DNA of 64,000 bases from Thomasclavelia ramosa DSM 1402 (GCF_014131695.1 NZ_CP036346.1:186001-250000); one strand, 5' to 3'. Shown: positions 18,266-27,214, numbered from the stretch's first letter. Translations and numbers: made by a program. The notes: generated by a model not told the origin, from the sequence alone.

Positions 18266-19114
18266 ATGGATCAAGTAGAAATAGTAATTGTAACTGGGAT
18301 GTCAGGTGCAGGGAAGACTAGCGCGATGGCCTGTTTTGAAAATCTGGCATACCGTTGTATTGATAATTATCCGGTTGCCTTATTGACTGAATTTGCGGAA
18401 TTAGTGCAGGATAATCCCAAATACCAAAGAGTAGCGATGGCAGTAAGTTTGGATGATGCACTTAAAGCAATTAGATTATTATCAAATTTAGATTGGATTC
18501 ATCTAACTGTCGTATTTTTAGATTGTGATGATGAAGTTCTAGTTAAAAGATATAAAGAAACAAGAAGGTCTCATCCTTTGTTGATTTCAAATAAAGCGTC
18601 TTCTTTAATTGAAGCAATAGAGTTTGAACGACGTTTAGCAGAGCCGATTTCACGATTAGCACATTTAGTAATTGATACAACAAAATTAAAAGGAGCAAGA
18701 TTCCAAAATTTATTAGAAGATTATTTTAGTAAAGGGAAAATTGACCCATTTAGAATAACCTTTGAATCATTTGGATATAAACATGGGGTACCCAAAGATG
18801 CAGATTTATTATTTGATGTCAGATTCTTACCAAACCCTTTTTACATTGAAGAATTACGTCATTTAACAGGAAATGATCAAGCTGTTTATGATTATGTAAT
18901 TGATAAAGAGGAAACAAAAGTCTTTATTGAAAAGATGACTGTTTTATTTGATTATTTATTAAAAGAATATGAAAAAGAAGGTAAGATGCATTTAATTATT
19001 GGAATTGGCTGTACTGGAGGACAACATCGTTCAGTTTCGTTAACTAATTATTTTGCTGATCACTACAGTAAAGTTTATCAAGTTCATCGGTTACACCGTG
19101 ATGCAGATCATTAA
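18266..19114 (+). CDS. rapZ: RapZ/YvcJ-family P-loop nucleotide-binding protein
   Basis: About 282 aa. The Walker A motif is VTGMSGAGKTSA at the N-terminus, and the conserved C-terminal GIGCTGGQHRSV is diagnostic for RapZ. In E. coli the family is an RNase adapter; in Firmicutes YvcJ hydrolyses nucleotides with a less clear role. The ATG at 18266 is preferred because GAGAAGTGA precedes it. It sits 8 bp before whiA; the yvcK gene usually between them is missing. Confidence 0.9.
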   Translation: MDQVEIVIVTGMSGAGKTSAMACFENLAYRCIDNYPVALLTEFAELVQDNPKYQRVAMAVSLDDALKAIRLLSNLDWIHLTVVFLDCDDEVLVKRYKETRRSHPLLISNKASSLIEAIEFERRLAEPISRLAHLVIDTTKLKGARFQNLLEDYFSKGKIDPFRITFESFGYKHGVPKDADLLFDVRFLPNPFYIEELRHLTGNDQAVYDYVIDKEETKVFIEKMTVLFDYLLKEYEKEGKMHLIIGIGCTGGQHRSVSLTNYFADHYSKVYQVHRLHRDADH

Positions 19115-19122
19115 GGATTAAG

Positions 19123-20070
19123 ATGGTATCTTTTTCAAGAGTTGTCAAAGAAGAAGTAGTTTTTAATGATTTTGAATCATGTTGTCAAAGAGCAATGTTA
19201 TGTGCAGTAATTAAGATCAATGGGACATTATCGCTATCAAATCATGGTCTTTCTTTAACGATTAGAACAGAGAATGCTAAGATTGCATCAAAAATACATA
19301 AAATGTTAAAAGAAGAGTATGATCCTCAGATCGAATTTCTTGTTTCAAGAAAAATGAAACTAAAGAAAAATAATGTTTATATTTTAAAGGTTACTAAAGC
19401 AAGGGAAATTTTAGATGATTTATCATTGATGGATGGTTTGGGGTTTAATCAGATTCCTAATCCCAAGATTATTGAAAAGGAATGTTGTACAAGAGCTTAT
19501 TTAGCAGGGGCATTTTTATCATGTGGAAGTGTTAATAATCCTGAAACATCAAATTATCATTTAGAAATGAGTTTTAATGAAGAAGAATTTGCTCAGTTTA
19601 TTGCTGATTTAATTAATCGGTTTGAGTTAAATGCAAAGATTATTAAACGTCGTAATAAGTATGTAGTTTATTTAAAGTCTTCAGAAAAGATTGGTGATTT
19701 TTTACGGGCAATCGGAGCGAGCCAGTCAGTAATGAATTTTGAAAGTACTCGAATTGATCGCAGCATGTCAAATACTGTAAATCGCTGGAATAATTGTGAT
19801 ATTGCTAATGAAATGAAATCAATGGCAACAGCAAATAAACAATTAGAAGATATTGAGACGGTAGATATGTTTCTTGGTTTAGACATGCTTGATGAAAAAA
19901 CACGTGCTGTTGCTTTAATTAGAAAAAAATATCCTGAATTAACATTAAATGAGCTGACTGAAGTTTATTATGAAGAAACTGGACAAACAATAAGTAAGTC
20001 CGGCTTGCATCATCGATTTAAGAAAATAAGTGAAGAGGCTAAACGATTGATCCAAATGGAGAGTGATTAA
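19123..20070 (+). CDS. whiA: DNA-binding protein WhiA
   Basis: 315 aa. It has the LAGLIDADG-like N-terminal domain (RAYLAGAFLSCGSVNNPE) and a C-terminal helix-turn-helix (TISKSGLHHRFKKISEEAK). In Firmicutes it binds the nucleoid and affects division and segregation. AAGGA precedes the ATG. It is co-transcribed with rapZ, and the next regulator starts 1 bp after its stop. Confidence 0.92.
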   Translation: MVSFSRVVKEEVVFNDFESCCQRAMLCAVIKINGTLSLSNHGLSLTIRTENAKIASKIHKMLKEEYDPQIEFLVSRKMKLKKNNVYILKVTKAREILDDLSLMDGLGFNQIPNPKIIEKECCTRAYLAGAFLSCGSVNNPETSNYHLEMSFNEEEFAQFIADLINRFELNAKIIKRRNKYVVYLKSSEKIGDFLRAIGASQSVMNFESTRIDRSMSNTVNRWNNCDIANEMKSMATANKQLEDIETVDMFLGLDMLDEKTRAVALIRKKYPELTLNELTEVYYEETGQTISKSGLHHRFKKISEEAKRLIQMESD

Positions 20071-20071
20071 A

Positions 20072-20284
20072 ATGGATAAAATTGAAGTTAAGTTTGGTCA
20101 TCGTATTAAAGAATTGCGCTTGAAGCAAAATATTTCTCAAGAAGAATTGGCTTTTCGTTGCGGGTTATCAAAGAACTATATATCAGATGTTGAACGTGGA
20201 ACAAGAAATGTTTCATTGAAATCAATTGAAAAAATAGCTAATGGTTTTGCGGTAAACCTAAAAGAATTATTTGATTTTAAATGA
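20072..20284 (+). CDS. Small XRE-family HTH regulator
   Basis: 70 aa, made almost entirely of a Cro/C1-type HTH (IKELRLKQNISQEELAFRCG; YISDVERGTRNVSLKSIEKI). It resembles small controller-type repressors. The ATG at 20072 follows GGAGAGTGA inside the end of whiA. There is no adjacent restriction or phage gene. Confidence 0.82.
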   Translation: MDKIEVKFGHRIKELRLKQNISQEELAFRCGLSKNYISDVERGTRNVSLKSIEKIANGFAVNLKELFDFK

Positions 20285-20323
20285 TAAACGTGTATTATAT
20301 CTATATATAAAGGAGTTGATTTG

Positions 20324-20611
20324 ATGCCACTGTATTATGTGATTTTGATAATTTTAATCATTATTGTTATCTTAAGTTTGATTTTAAATCTACTTACTAA
20401 TCCGATTGTTTGGATAATTATTGCGATATTAGTTGTTTGGTCAGCGATAAAAAGATATCTTTATACTAAACAGTTAGAAGAATATAACAAAGAATTTCAA
20501 AGAAAAACTGAAGAAAAGAAAAAGGCTTATTATAGCCAAGAAGAGTATCGTCGTGGTAGTGATGATATAATTGATGTCGATTATCAAGAATTTGATGAAG
20601 ATGATAAATAA
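20324..20611 (+). CDS. Small membrane protein, hypothetical
   Basis: 95 aa. Two hydrophobic stretches span roughly residues 5-45 (YYVILIILIIIVILSLILNL; PIVWIIIAILVVWSAI), followed by a charged cytoplasmic tail ending in acidic residues. AAAGGAG precedes the ATG, and a TATATA-rich promoter lies upstream. Its function is not recognised. Confidence 0.65.
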   Translation: MPLYYVILIILIIIVILSLILNLLTNPIVWIIIAILVVWSAIKRYLYTKQLEEYNKEFQRKTEEKKKAYYSQEEYRRGSDDIIDVDYQEFDEDDK

Positions 20612-20626
20612 TCATCTTCATTTTTT
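20596..20626 (+). terminator. Terminator after the small membrane protein gene
   Basis: The 10-bp stem TGAAGATGAT/ATCATCTTCA is followed by T6 and overlaps the stop codon. The IS200-type element starts immediately beyond it. Confidence 0.85.
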
Positions 20627-20638
20627 GTCTGCAATAAA

Positions 20639-20659
20639 ACCCCCAGCTAGGCTGGGGGT
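20639..20659. repeat. IS200 left-end hairpin
   Basis: The perfect stem CCCCCAGC/GCTGGGGG has a 3-nt loop. In IS200 this GC-rich hairpin both marks the end and blocks transcription entering from outside. Confidence 0.75.
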
Positions 20660-20759
20660 CTCAAAAAGCTTTAGCGGAGTGATAATGAAAAACCTCACGT
20701 GATATAATATAAATGCGGCTACCAACTGCAAAAATAAGATATCACTGAGGAAATGACAA

Positions 20760-21239
20760 ATGAATAAACAGTATTCAGATGACTTACATAGTTTATCACA
20801 CACAAAATGGAGTTGCAAATATCATATTGTATTTGCACCAAAATATAGAAGAAGAGCATTTTATGAAGCAAGAAGGGTAGAGGTAGGAGCAATACTAAGA
20901 CAATTATGTGAATGGAAAGGCGTAAATATAATAGAAGCGGAAGTATGCATAGATCATGTACATATGTTAGTAGAAATACCGCCCAAATATAGTGTTTCAG
21001 GGTTTATGGGGTTTTTAAAGGGAAAAAGCAGTCAAATGATATATGAAAGATGGGCAAATGCAAGATATAAGTACAGACATGGAGAGTTCTGGTGTCGAGG
21101 ATATTATGTAGATACAGTAGGAAAGAATGCGAAAAGAATAAAAAATTATATAGCGAATCAATTAAAAGAAGATCAGGAAAGAGAACAGCTGACACTGGAT
21201 TTGGAATACCCGTTTAAAAAAGGAAAAGGGAAAAACTAA
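20760..21239 (+). CDS. tnpA: IS200/IS605-family Y1 transposase TnpA
   Basis: 159 aa. The HUH motif is His66-Val-His68 in CIDHVHMLVEIPP. The probable catalytic tyrosine is Tyr130 in RIKNYIANQ. The N-terminus HTKWSCKYHIVFAPKYRR is characteristic. It is a single-strand HUH endonuclease transposase. It appears full length with an intact catalytic set, so the element may be active. Confidence 0.95.
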   Translation: MNKQYSDDLHSLSHTKWSCKYHIVFAPKYRRRAFYEARRVEVGAILRQLCEWKGVNIIEAEVCIDHVHMLVEIPPKYSVSGFMGFLKGKSSQMIYERWANARYKYRHGEFWCRGYYVDTVGKNAKRIKNYIANQLKEDQEREQLTLDLEYPFKKGKGKN

Positions 21240-21329
21240 ATAAATACAGAGTGCACGCGGTAGCCGTAGGCATAAGGAATGTCTTGAGACATGCGCTCTG
21301 AGAGCAGGGCTATGCCCGCAAATGTAAAA

Positions 21330-21348
21330 CCACCGGCTTAGCCGGTGG
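21330..21348. repeat. IS200 right-end hairpin
   Basis: The perfect stem CCACCGGC/GCCGGTGG has a TTA loop. A smaller stem GGGC/GCCC lies just upstream at 21307-21317. Confidence 0.7.
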
Positions 21349-21357
21349 ATATTTATT

Positions 21358-21383
21358 AAAAAGGTGGATCGTTAATCCACCTT
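21358..21383 (-). terminator. Terminator of the MATE gene
   Basis: AAGGTGGAT/ATCCACCTT overlaps the last codons of the MATE gene and is followed by a T run on the minus strand. Confidence 0.75.
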
Positions 21384-22715
21384 AAAGTTATGAAGTTCTT
21401 TTTTTATTAAGATTACTGCAATGACACTGGCAATTCCTTCGGCAATAACAAATGAAAGCCAAATTCCATTAAGCCCTATTACTTTCAATAAAATATAGGC
21501 TAAAGGTAAAGTAATAATAAATTGTCGCAATAGTGAAATCGTCAATGATTGACGTCCCTTACCTAAAGATTCAAAAACTCCGGAGATAACGACTCCCATT
21601 GTAGAAAGAATAAAACATGGTGAAATCACTCGAAGACCAATAATACCAATTTCTAATAATTGTTCAGTTGCATTAAACCATGATAGGACTAATTCTGGCA
21701 ATCCCATAAAAATAATTGTTCCACAACATAAGATCACCGCAGTAGAGATAATTGAAACTTTGATAATCTTTTTAACACGATCAAAATGCCTAGCTCCATA
21801 ATTATAACTAATTAATGGTCGCATTCCCTGAATCAATCCATTAGCTGGCATGTAAATAAATGATTGAAGCTTGAAATATATCCCAAAGAAAGCGATTGCC
21901 GTTTGTGATACTGTCGCTAACAAACTATTAAGTAAAGCAACTAAGATAGATGGTAATGATGTCATCACCCCTGATGGGATTGCAATTGAATAGATATTTT
22001 TAATAATTTGTGCATTTGGTTTAAAATTTTTTAAAGATACTTTGATACGTGAAGTTTTTCTAAATAAGATAATTGCTAGTAAACAGGCAGTCATCTGACC
22101 GATGATTGTCGCAATTGCAGCTCCAGCAACCCCAAACTCTAAGTAACCGTTTATTCCAAAAATTAAAATAGGGTCGAGGATAATATTGACAATTGCTCCA
22201 ATTCCTTGTAAAAACATTGGAATCATCATATTCCCAGTAGCTTGAAACATTTTTTCAATAGTAATATGAATAATAGAACCAAAGGTAAAGGTAATCACGA
22301 TTGACCCGTATGTAATTGCATAATCTAAAACAGTTGGGTTAGTAGTAAACATCAAAAAGAACGGTTTCATTAAAAAGATACCAATAAAAACAAATAATAA
22401 AGAGTGAAGAATAGCTAAAAAAATCCCATGATCACTAATATAATTAGCTTGTTTTTCATCACTGGCACCTAAACTTTTAGCAATCAATGCGTTAATTGCT
22501 ACCCCGAGACCTACTGAAAAAGCTAATGACAGGTTTTGAAGTGGAAATGCTAATGATAAGGCGGTTAATGCTTCCTCTCCCAATTTAGCAACAAAAATAC
22601 TATCAATAATATTGTACATTGATTGAATTAACATTGAAATCATCGGGGGAATTGCCATTTTCATTAATAATGGGAAGATGGGCTTGTGAGCCATCATATC
22701 ATATTCTTGATTCAT
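21372..22715 (-). CDS. MATE-family multidrug efflux protein (MepA-like)
   Basis: 447 aa, twelve predicted membrane segments in two MATE halves. The N-terminus PIFPLLMKMAIPPMISMLIQ and the stretch SIFVAKLGEEALTALSLAFP are typical. Length and pattern resemble MepA/NorM-type Na+ or H+ drug antiporters. GGAAGGAG precedes the ATG. Its leader has a sigma-A-like promoter and an intrinsic terminator before the start codon, so expression is probably controlled by attenuation. Confidence 0.9.
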   Translation of the reverse strand: MNQEYDMMAHKPIFPLLMKMAIPPMISMLIQSMYNIIDSIFVAKLGEEALTALSLAFPLQNLSLAFSVGLGVAINALIAKSLGASDEKQANYISDHGIFLAILHSLLFVFIGIFLMKPFFLMFTTNPTVLDYAITYGSIVITFTFGSIIHITIEKMFQATGNMMIPMFLQGIGAIVNIILDPILIFGINGYLEFGVAGAAIATIIGQMTACLLAIILFRKTSRIKVSLKNFKPNAQIIKNIYSIAIPSGVMTSLPSILVALLNSLLATVSQTAIAFFGIYFKLQSFIYMPANGLIQGMRPLISYNYGARHFDRVKKIIKVSIISTAVILCCGTIIFMGLPELVLSWFNATEQLLEIGIIGLRVISPCFILSTMGVVISGVFESLGKGRQSLTISLLRQFIITLPLAYILLKVIGLNGIWLSFVIAEGIASVIAVILIKKELHNFKVD

Positions 22716-22815
22716 AAGTTCTCCTTCCTTCGCAAAAAAAGCTATAACCTCCCGTTTATAACTCAGAAACGTGGAAAAGCTATAGCTTATTATTTAAGCG
22801 GTTTATTAAGTTTGC
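22716..22815 (-). promoter_or_regulatory. MATE mRNA leader with internal terminator; possible riboswitch
   Basis: On the minus strand TTGACA (22845-22850), a 17-bp spacer and TATGCT (22822-22827) form a good promoter. About 100 nt of leader follow. A terminator (22734-22788) has the outer stem AAGCTATA/TATAGCTT, an inner hairpin CGTTT/AAACG and T7, and sits directly before the ribosome site. The short sequence upstream of it would be the sensor. The class is not identified; guanidine-IV (mepA-type) is one candidate to test. Confidence 0.5.
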
Positions 22816-22860
22816 ACATCAAGCATAACGTAATTTTATCATGATGTCAATTAGATAATT

Positions 22861-23475
22861 TTATCTTTTTAAGACTTGATCAAAGCGTTGATACAATCAA
22901 GATAGAAATGGGTAATCTGAGTCGTTGCTCTGTTCATGGTACTGTAAAACCATTTGACCAATTTCTTTACCAAAAATATCATTGATCATTTTATAGGATT
23001 CTAGAGAGTATTTATGATTTTTTTCAGCAGTTGTTAAAGGACCTGTTTTAAGCAGAATACTTGTAGGAATATTAATTTTTCAATATTGTGAAGTATGGAA
23101 GAAATTATTTAATCTGGTATCAGACATATTTAACTCATGAGCAACTTTCATTGCTAATTTTTGAACTCAAATGCAATGTTCTTTGGTATGTTAACCTTTA
23201 GCTTGAAGTATTGTCATGATTGTATTTAACATAGTGATTAGCTTTTTATGATAATATAACTCATTATTGCTGTACAATTAAAAACAGTAGCTTCAATAAT
23301 TTGAAAAGGATATTGTATTGTGATTGGGGAATTATTAAAATATCACTAGGGATCGATAGTTTGTTTTTTCAACCAGATAATATTACGTAAGTTTCTGTGG
23401 CGTCTCGAGTATCTAAAGCACCAAAGACACTATGCAGGATTCGGTAACGAACTGCCTTAATGCTATTTGCACAAA
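22861..23475 (-). pseudogene. Decayed HD-GYP-domain gene
   Basis: One minus-strand frame from about 23235 to 22861 reads as a degenerate HD-GYP domain (IPTSILLKTGPLTTAEKN; MINDIFGKEIGQMVLQYHEQ), interrupted by four in-frame stops (one TAA, three TGA). The HD dyad region is lost. A second open stretch upstream (AVRYRILHSVFGALDTRD, about 23395-23460) lies in another frame and may be its N-terminal part. HD-GYP proteins degrade cyclic dinucleotides, but this copy cannot be functional. Confidence 0.65.
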
Positions 23476-23674
23476 AAGTAATCTAGAACCATTTTCTTTA
23501 ACTATTAGTTAATCCTTTCATTGAATTGTCCTTTTGATTATTTAATTAATTGTATAAAAAGAATATTATGGTGTTGATTTATATTGGTTAGATAAAATCG
23601 TTATTATGGGTAGCCCCAAGATTATACCTTTTATTTTAAGTGAAATATCGTTATAATTAGAGTTAGGTGAAATT

Positions 23675-24205
23675 ATGAAAAAAATTAAAGAAATAGTCGT
23701 TGTTGAAGGTAAAACAGACACAGCCTTATTAAAAGAATTATTTGAAGTAGATACGATTGAGACACACGGATTAGCATTGGATCAACAAACATTAGAATTA
23801 ATTCAAGAAGCAAGTAAAAGTCGAGGAATTATTGTTTTGACAGACCCTGATTTTCCAGGGAAAAAAATTCGTGATCAAATTCAAGCAGTTGTCCCTAACT
23901 GTCAACATGCTTTTGTTGCTAAAAAGGATGCTAGAGGTAAGAAGAAATTAGGTATTGCTGAAGCTAATAAAGAAGCTGTGATAGAAGCATTAGAAAATGT
24001 AGTTTCTTTTGATGTTAATCGAGAAAGCATTACTTGGAGTGAATTTGTTGCTTTAGATATTATTGGTAATAAGCAAAGAAGATTGATGGTGTATGAGGCA
24101 TTTAATTTGGGTTATGGGAATGTCAAAACACTTTTTAAACGATTAAATATGGTTGGAATCACTAAAGAACAGGTGTTAGGGAGGTTAAATGATGGATCTA
24201 GGTAA
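23675..24205 (+). CDS. rnmV: Ribonuclease M5
   Basis: 176 aa with an N-terminal Toprim domain (EIVVVEGKTDTALLKE; GIIVLTDPDFPGKKIRD). It matures 5S rRNA precursor in low-GC Gram-positives. TATAAT at 23652-23657 and TTAGGTGA before the ATG are visible. It heads a run of overlapping genes; as in Bacillus it is linked to rsmA, here with an acetyltransferase gene between. Confidence 0.92.
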   Translation: MKKIKEIVVVEGKTDTALLKELFEVDTIETHGLALDQQTLELIQEASKSRGIIVLTDPDFPGKKIRDQIQAVVPNCQHAFVAKKDARGKKKLGIAEANKEAVIEALENVVSFDVNRESITWSEFVALDIIGNKQRRLMVYEAFNLGYGNVKTLFKRLNMVGITKEQVLGRLNDGSR

Positions 24206-24731
24206 ACATAATGGTTATACATTTAAAGTAAGTAATGAATTTAAAGGGGAATATCTAGTCCCGATTATTGATAATTTAAAAGTGAAGTATCGTGATTTTT
24301 ATGATGACTATGATGAAGTATATCATTGTAATCAGCTAGTACATATTTTAAAAGATGACCCTAATGTTAATGTTGATTATCATGTTATGTATAAGTATGA
24401 TCAATGTGTTGGTTTAGCGATGGTAACAACGGGGAATATTGATTCTTCAAAATATTTTGATAAACCAGTCTTTGAACAAGGGGCTAATGCAATTGTTCTT
24501 AATTATTTCCATATTTCACCAAAGGCACGAGGAAATGGGAATTATTGGTTAAGAAATGTAATTATTCCTCATTATCAAGATAAAGAAGATTTGTATTTAA
24601 AGTCATCACATTCTAAAGCATTTAGTCTTTATCAACGTTTGGGTGAGGAGATTGGATCGTATCAAACACTAAGTGATAATGGTGAATTTAAAAGAGCAGG
24701 AAAGATTTTTAAAATCAAGGTGAATCAGTAA
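24192..24731 (+). CDS. GNAT-family N-acetyltransferase
   Basis: About 179 aa. A GNAT-like acetyl-CoA region is visible (LNYFHISPKARGNGNYWLRN), followed by LYLKSSHSKAFSLYQRLGEE. The substrate is unknown. AGGGAGG at 24178-24184 suits the ATG at 24192 better than the one at 24189. It overlaps rnmV and shares one base with the rsmA start. Its insertion between rnmV and rsmA is not the usual Bacillus order. Confidence 0.75.
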   Translation: MDLGKHNGYTFKVSNEFKGEYLVPIIDNLKVKYRDFYDDYDEVYHCNQLVHILKDDPNVNVDYHVMYKYDQCVGLAMVTTGNIDSSKYFDKPVFEQGANAIVLNYFHISPKARGNGNYWLRNVIIPHYQDKEDLYLKSSHSKAFSLYQRLGEEIGSYQTLSDNGEFKRAGKIFKIKVNQ

Positions 24732-25537
24732 TGAAGGAAATCGCAACTCCCTCGACAACAAAATATATTTTAGAAAAATATCATTTGAATGCGTTAAAGA
24801 AATATGGTCAAAATTTTTTAATTGATGTAAATATAATAAATAAGATCGTGACTAGTGCAAAGATTGATCAAACAACGGCGGTTATTGAAGTAGGACCGGG
24901 AATTGGCGCATTAACACAAGTATTAGGGCGTTATAGTGGAAAAGTTACTAGTTTTGAAATTGATGAGCGTTTTATGCCTGTGTATCAGGAGTTTTTAAAT
25001 CAAGATAATATTGAAATTATCTTTGGTGATTTTATGGAACAGGATATTAAACCGATTGTTGATCAGTTAAAGCAAAGATATCAAAAAGTATGTTTAGTTG
25101 CTAATCTTCCATATTATATTACAACGGCAATAATTGAAAAAGTTGTGTTAGGAAATTTTGGAATCGATGAAATGATTGTTATGGTTCAAAAAGAAGTAGC
25201 TTTAAAAATGACGGGTATTTATAAAAATCCATTATTATTGATGATTAAAGATATGGGGACAATTGAATACTTATTTACTGTTAATAAAAATGTATTTATG
25301 CCTGCTCCGCATGTTGATTCAGCAATTTTAAAAATTGAGTTAAAAAAAGCACCGGATTTGAAATTATATGAAGTATTAAATATTTGTTTTAAACAGCGAC
25401 GAAAAACGATTTTAAATAATTTAAAGCAAAGTTATGAGGAAGCTGAAGAAATTTTATTGCAGACGGGAATTGAAAATCGAAAAAGAAGTGAAGAATTAGA
25501 ATTAGCGGATTTTAAAAATATCACCAAAATGATTTAA
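24731..25537 (+). CDS. rsmA: 16S rRNA dimethyladenosine transferase (KsgA)
   Basis: 268 aa. SAM-binding motifs are VIEVGPGIGALTQVL and FEIDERFMPVY; the catalytic NLPY appears in CLVANLPYYITTAII. It dimethylates two adjacent adenosines near the 3' end of 16S rRNA. It overlaps the GNAT gene by one base and is followed by yabG as in Bacillus. Confidence 0.94.
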   Translation: MKEIATPSTTKYILEKYHLNALKKYGQNFLIDVNIINKIVTSAKIDQTTAVIEVGPGIGALTQVLGRYSGKVTSFEIDERFMPVYQEFLNQDNIEIIFGDFMEQDIKPIVDQLKQRYQKVCLVANLPYYITTAIIEKVVLGNFGIDEMIVMVQKEVALKMTGIYKNPLLLMIKDMGTIEYLFTVNKNVFMPAPHVDSAILKIELKKAPDLKLYEVLNICFKQRRKTILNNLKQSYEEAEEILLQTGIENRKRSEELELADFKNITKMI

Positions 25538-25563
25538 TTACATATAATATCATGGTGATATAA

Positions 25564-26307
25564 ATGAAAATTGGTGATATTGTCTGTCGAAAAAAATATG
25601 GCAAAGATATCTGTTTTAAAATTACCGATATTCAAGATGATGTTTATTATTTGACTGGAATTGAATATCGGTTAGTAGCTGATAGTGATGAGAGTGATTT
25701 GGAATTAAGTGATTTTAGTAGTGAGAAAAGTGATATAATAGTAGAAAGTCGACCATGTTTAAAAGGTAGTGTGCTGCATATTGATGGAGATAAACATTAT
25801 CTTGACATGTGTTTGAAAAAATATGAAGAATTTAATATCAATGTTCATGGCTATTTTATGAAAGAAAATGAAATTAAAGATCAAATTATTCCTTTATTAG
25901 AAAAACATCGCCCTAATTTATTGGTGATAACCGGTCATGATGCAATGAAGAAAAATGGTAATCGCAAAGATATTAATAGTTATTTGCATACTAAAGATTT
26001 TGTAGAAGCAATTCGTCGAGCACGTTTGTATGAGGATGACAAAGATAGTTTGATTATTTTTGCTGGAGCGTGTCAATCGTACTATGAGCTTTTATTAGCT
26101 AGTGGAGCTAATTTTGCTTCTAGTCCAAGCAGAAAAAATATTCATGCGCTTGATCCGGTTTTTGTAGTAAGTCAGATTGCTAATGCGAGTATCAAAAATT
26201 ATGTTGACTTAGAGAAAATTGTGGCTAAAACTTCAAATAAGCATTTAGGCGTTGGAGGGATCGACACAAGAGGAGTAGCACGAAAAATATATCCGACAAG
26301 TAGGTGA
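25564..26307 (+). CDS. yabG: Sporulation-specific protease YabG
   Basis: 247 aa. The N-terminus MKIGDIVCRKKYGKDICFKI and the C-terminal LGVGGIDTRGVARKIYPTSR match YabG, a protease that trims spore coat proteins. Its presence indicates a spore-forming lineage. Its position after rsmA is conserved in Firmicutes. GGTGAT lies upstream of the ATG, and ispE follows after 4 bp. Confidence 0.9.
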   Translation: MKIGDIVCRKKYGKDICFKITDIQDDVYYLTGIEYRLVADSDESDLELSDFSSEKSDIIVESRPCLKGSVLHIDGDKHYLDMCLKKYEEFNINVHGYFMKENEIKDQIIPLLEKHRPNLLVITGHDAMKKNGNRKDINSYLHTKDFVEAIRRARLYEDDKDSLIIFAGACQSYYELLLASGANFASSPSRKNIHALDPVFVVSQIANASIKNYVDLEKIVAKTSNKHLGVGGIDTRGVARKIYPTSR

Positions 26308-26311
26308 AGTA

Positions 26312-27169
26312 ATGAAAGTAAAAGCATACGCAAAAATAAATTTAGCACTTGATGTAATCGGAAAAAGAGAAGATGGATATCATGAATTAGAAATGATCAT
26401 GGCTCCAATTACTTTACATGATTTAATCTATATTAATACTATTGCTAGCGGAATTGAAATTGATTCAAATAGCAAAATCATGCCCACGGATGAACGAAAT
26501 ATTATGTATAAGGTTGTTGCTTTAATGAAAGAACGTTATAACATCAAAAAAGGGGTTAAGATCTTTGTTTATAAGCATATTCCTACTCAAGCTGGTTTAG
26601 CGGGAGGAAGTGCTGATGGTGCGGCGGTAATTAAAGCAATGAATAAATTATTTTATTTAAATCTGAGCAATGAGGAAATGGCTGCATTAGGAAAAGAAGT
26701 TGGGGCAGATATTCCTTTTTGTATTTATCAAAAAATTGCTTTAGTTAGTGGTGTTGGTGAAAAATTAGAATTTATAAAGAATTCTTTTGAATGTAAAGTA
26801 TTATTAGTTAAACCTAAACGAGGGGTATCAACGAAAAAATCATTCACTAGTTTAGATTTAAGTAAAGCTAGCCATCAAGACTGTCGATTAATGGCGACAG
26901 GAATTGAAGATGGTAATTATCAAATAGTCATCGATAATCTTCAAAATACTTTAGAAGAGCCGTCAATCAAGATGGTACCAGAGATTGCTAAGATTAAAGA
27001 GGAAATGATGAAAATTGGATTTGATGGAGCTTTAATGTCTGGAAGTGGATCGTGTGTTTTTGGCTTGACACGTAATAATATTATTTTAGAAAAGGGAATG
27101 AAGTATTTTAAGGGAAAATATTATTTTGTAAGGAAAACAGAAATATTGAATGATGAGGAAATTGATTAA
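26312..27169 (+). CDS. ispE: 4-diphosphocytidyl-2-C-methyl-D-erythritol kinase
   Basis: 285 aa, GHMP kinase. It has AYAKINLALDVIGKREDGYH, the ATP loop PTQAGLAGGSADGAAVIKA, and the late motif LMSGSGSCVFGL. It acts in the MEP isoprenoid pathway. It starts 4 bp after yabG; a weak terminator overlaps its stop. Confidence 0.94.
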   Translation: MKVKAYAKINLALDVIGKREDGYHELEMIMAPITLHDLIYINTIASGIEIDSNSKIMPTDERNIMYKVVALMKERYNIKKGVKIFVYKHIPTQAGLAGGSADGAAVIKAMNKLFYLNLSNEEMAALGKEVGADIPFCIYQKIALVSGVGEKLEFIKNSFECKVLLVKPKRGVSTKKSFTSLDLSKASHQDCRLMATGIEDGNYQIVIDNLQNTLEEPSIKMVPEIAKIKEEMMKIGFDGALMSGSGSCVFGLTRNNIILEKGMKYFKGKYYFVRKTEILNDEEID

Positions 27170-27182
27170 ATCAATTTCTTTT
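27158..27182 (+). terminator. Weak terminator after ispE
   Basis: A 9-bp AT-rich stem GAAATTGAT/ATCAATTTC with a 3-nt loop is followed by TTTT. Confidence 0.55.
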
Positions 27183-27214
27183 CAATTTTACGACATATTT
27201 TATCTTTTTTTCCT

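Larger units (their letters stand above)
20632..21350 (+). mobile_element. IS200-type insertion sequence
   Basis: A single tnpA gene is flanked by a left-end hairpin (20639-20659) and a right-end hairpin (21330-21348), about 0.7 kb in all. There is no tnpB. The leader with TATCACTGAGGAAATGACAA before tnpA is typical of the family. The exact ends and target tetranucleotide cannot be fixed from one copy. It lies between two terminators and so disrupts no gene. Confidence 0.85.

Noticed and set aside
22861-23235. TGA recoding (selenocysteine or reassignment) to rescue the HD-GYP frame
   Set aside because: A TAA is also in frame, the catalytic HD dyad is lost, and genes elsewhere in the window end normally with no sign of TGA read-through.
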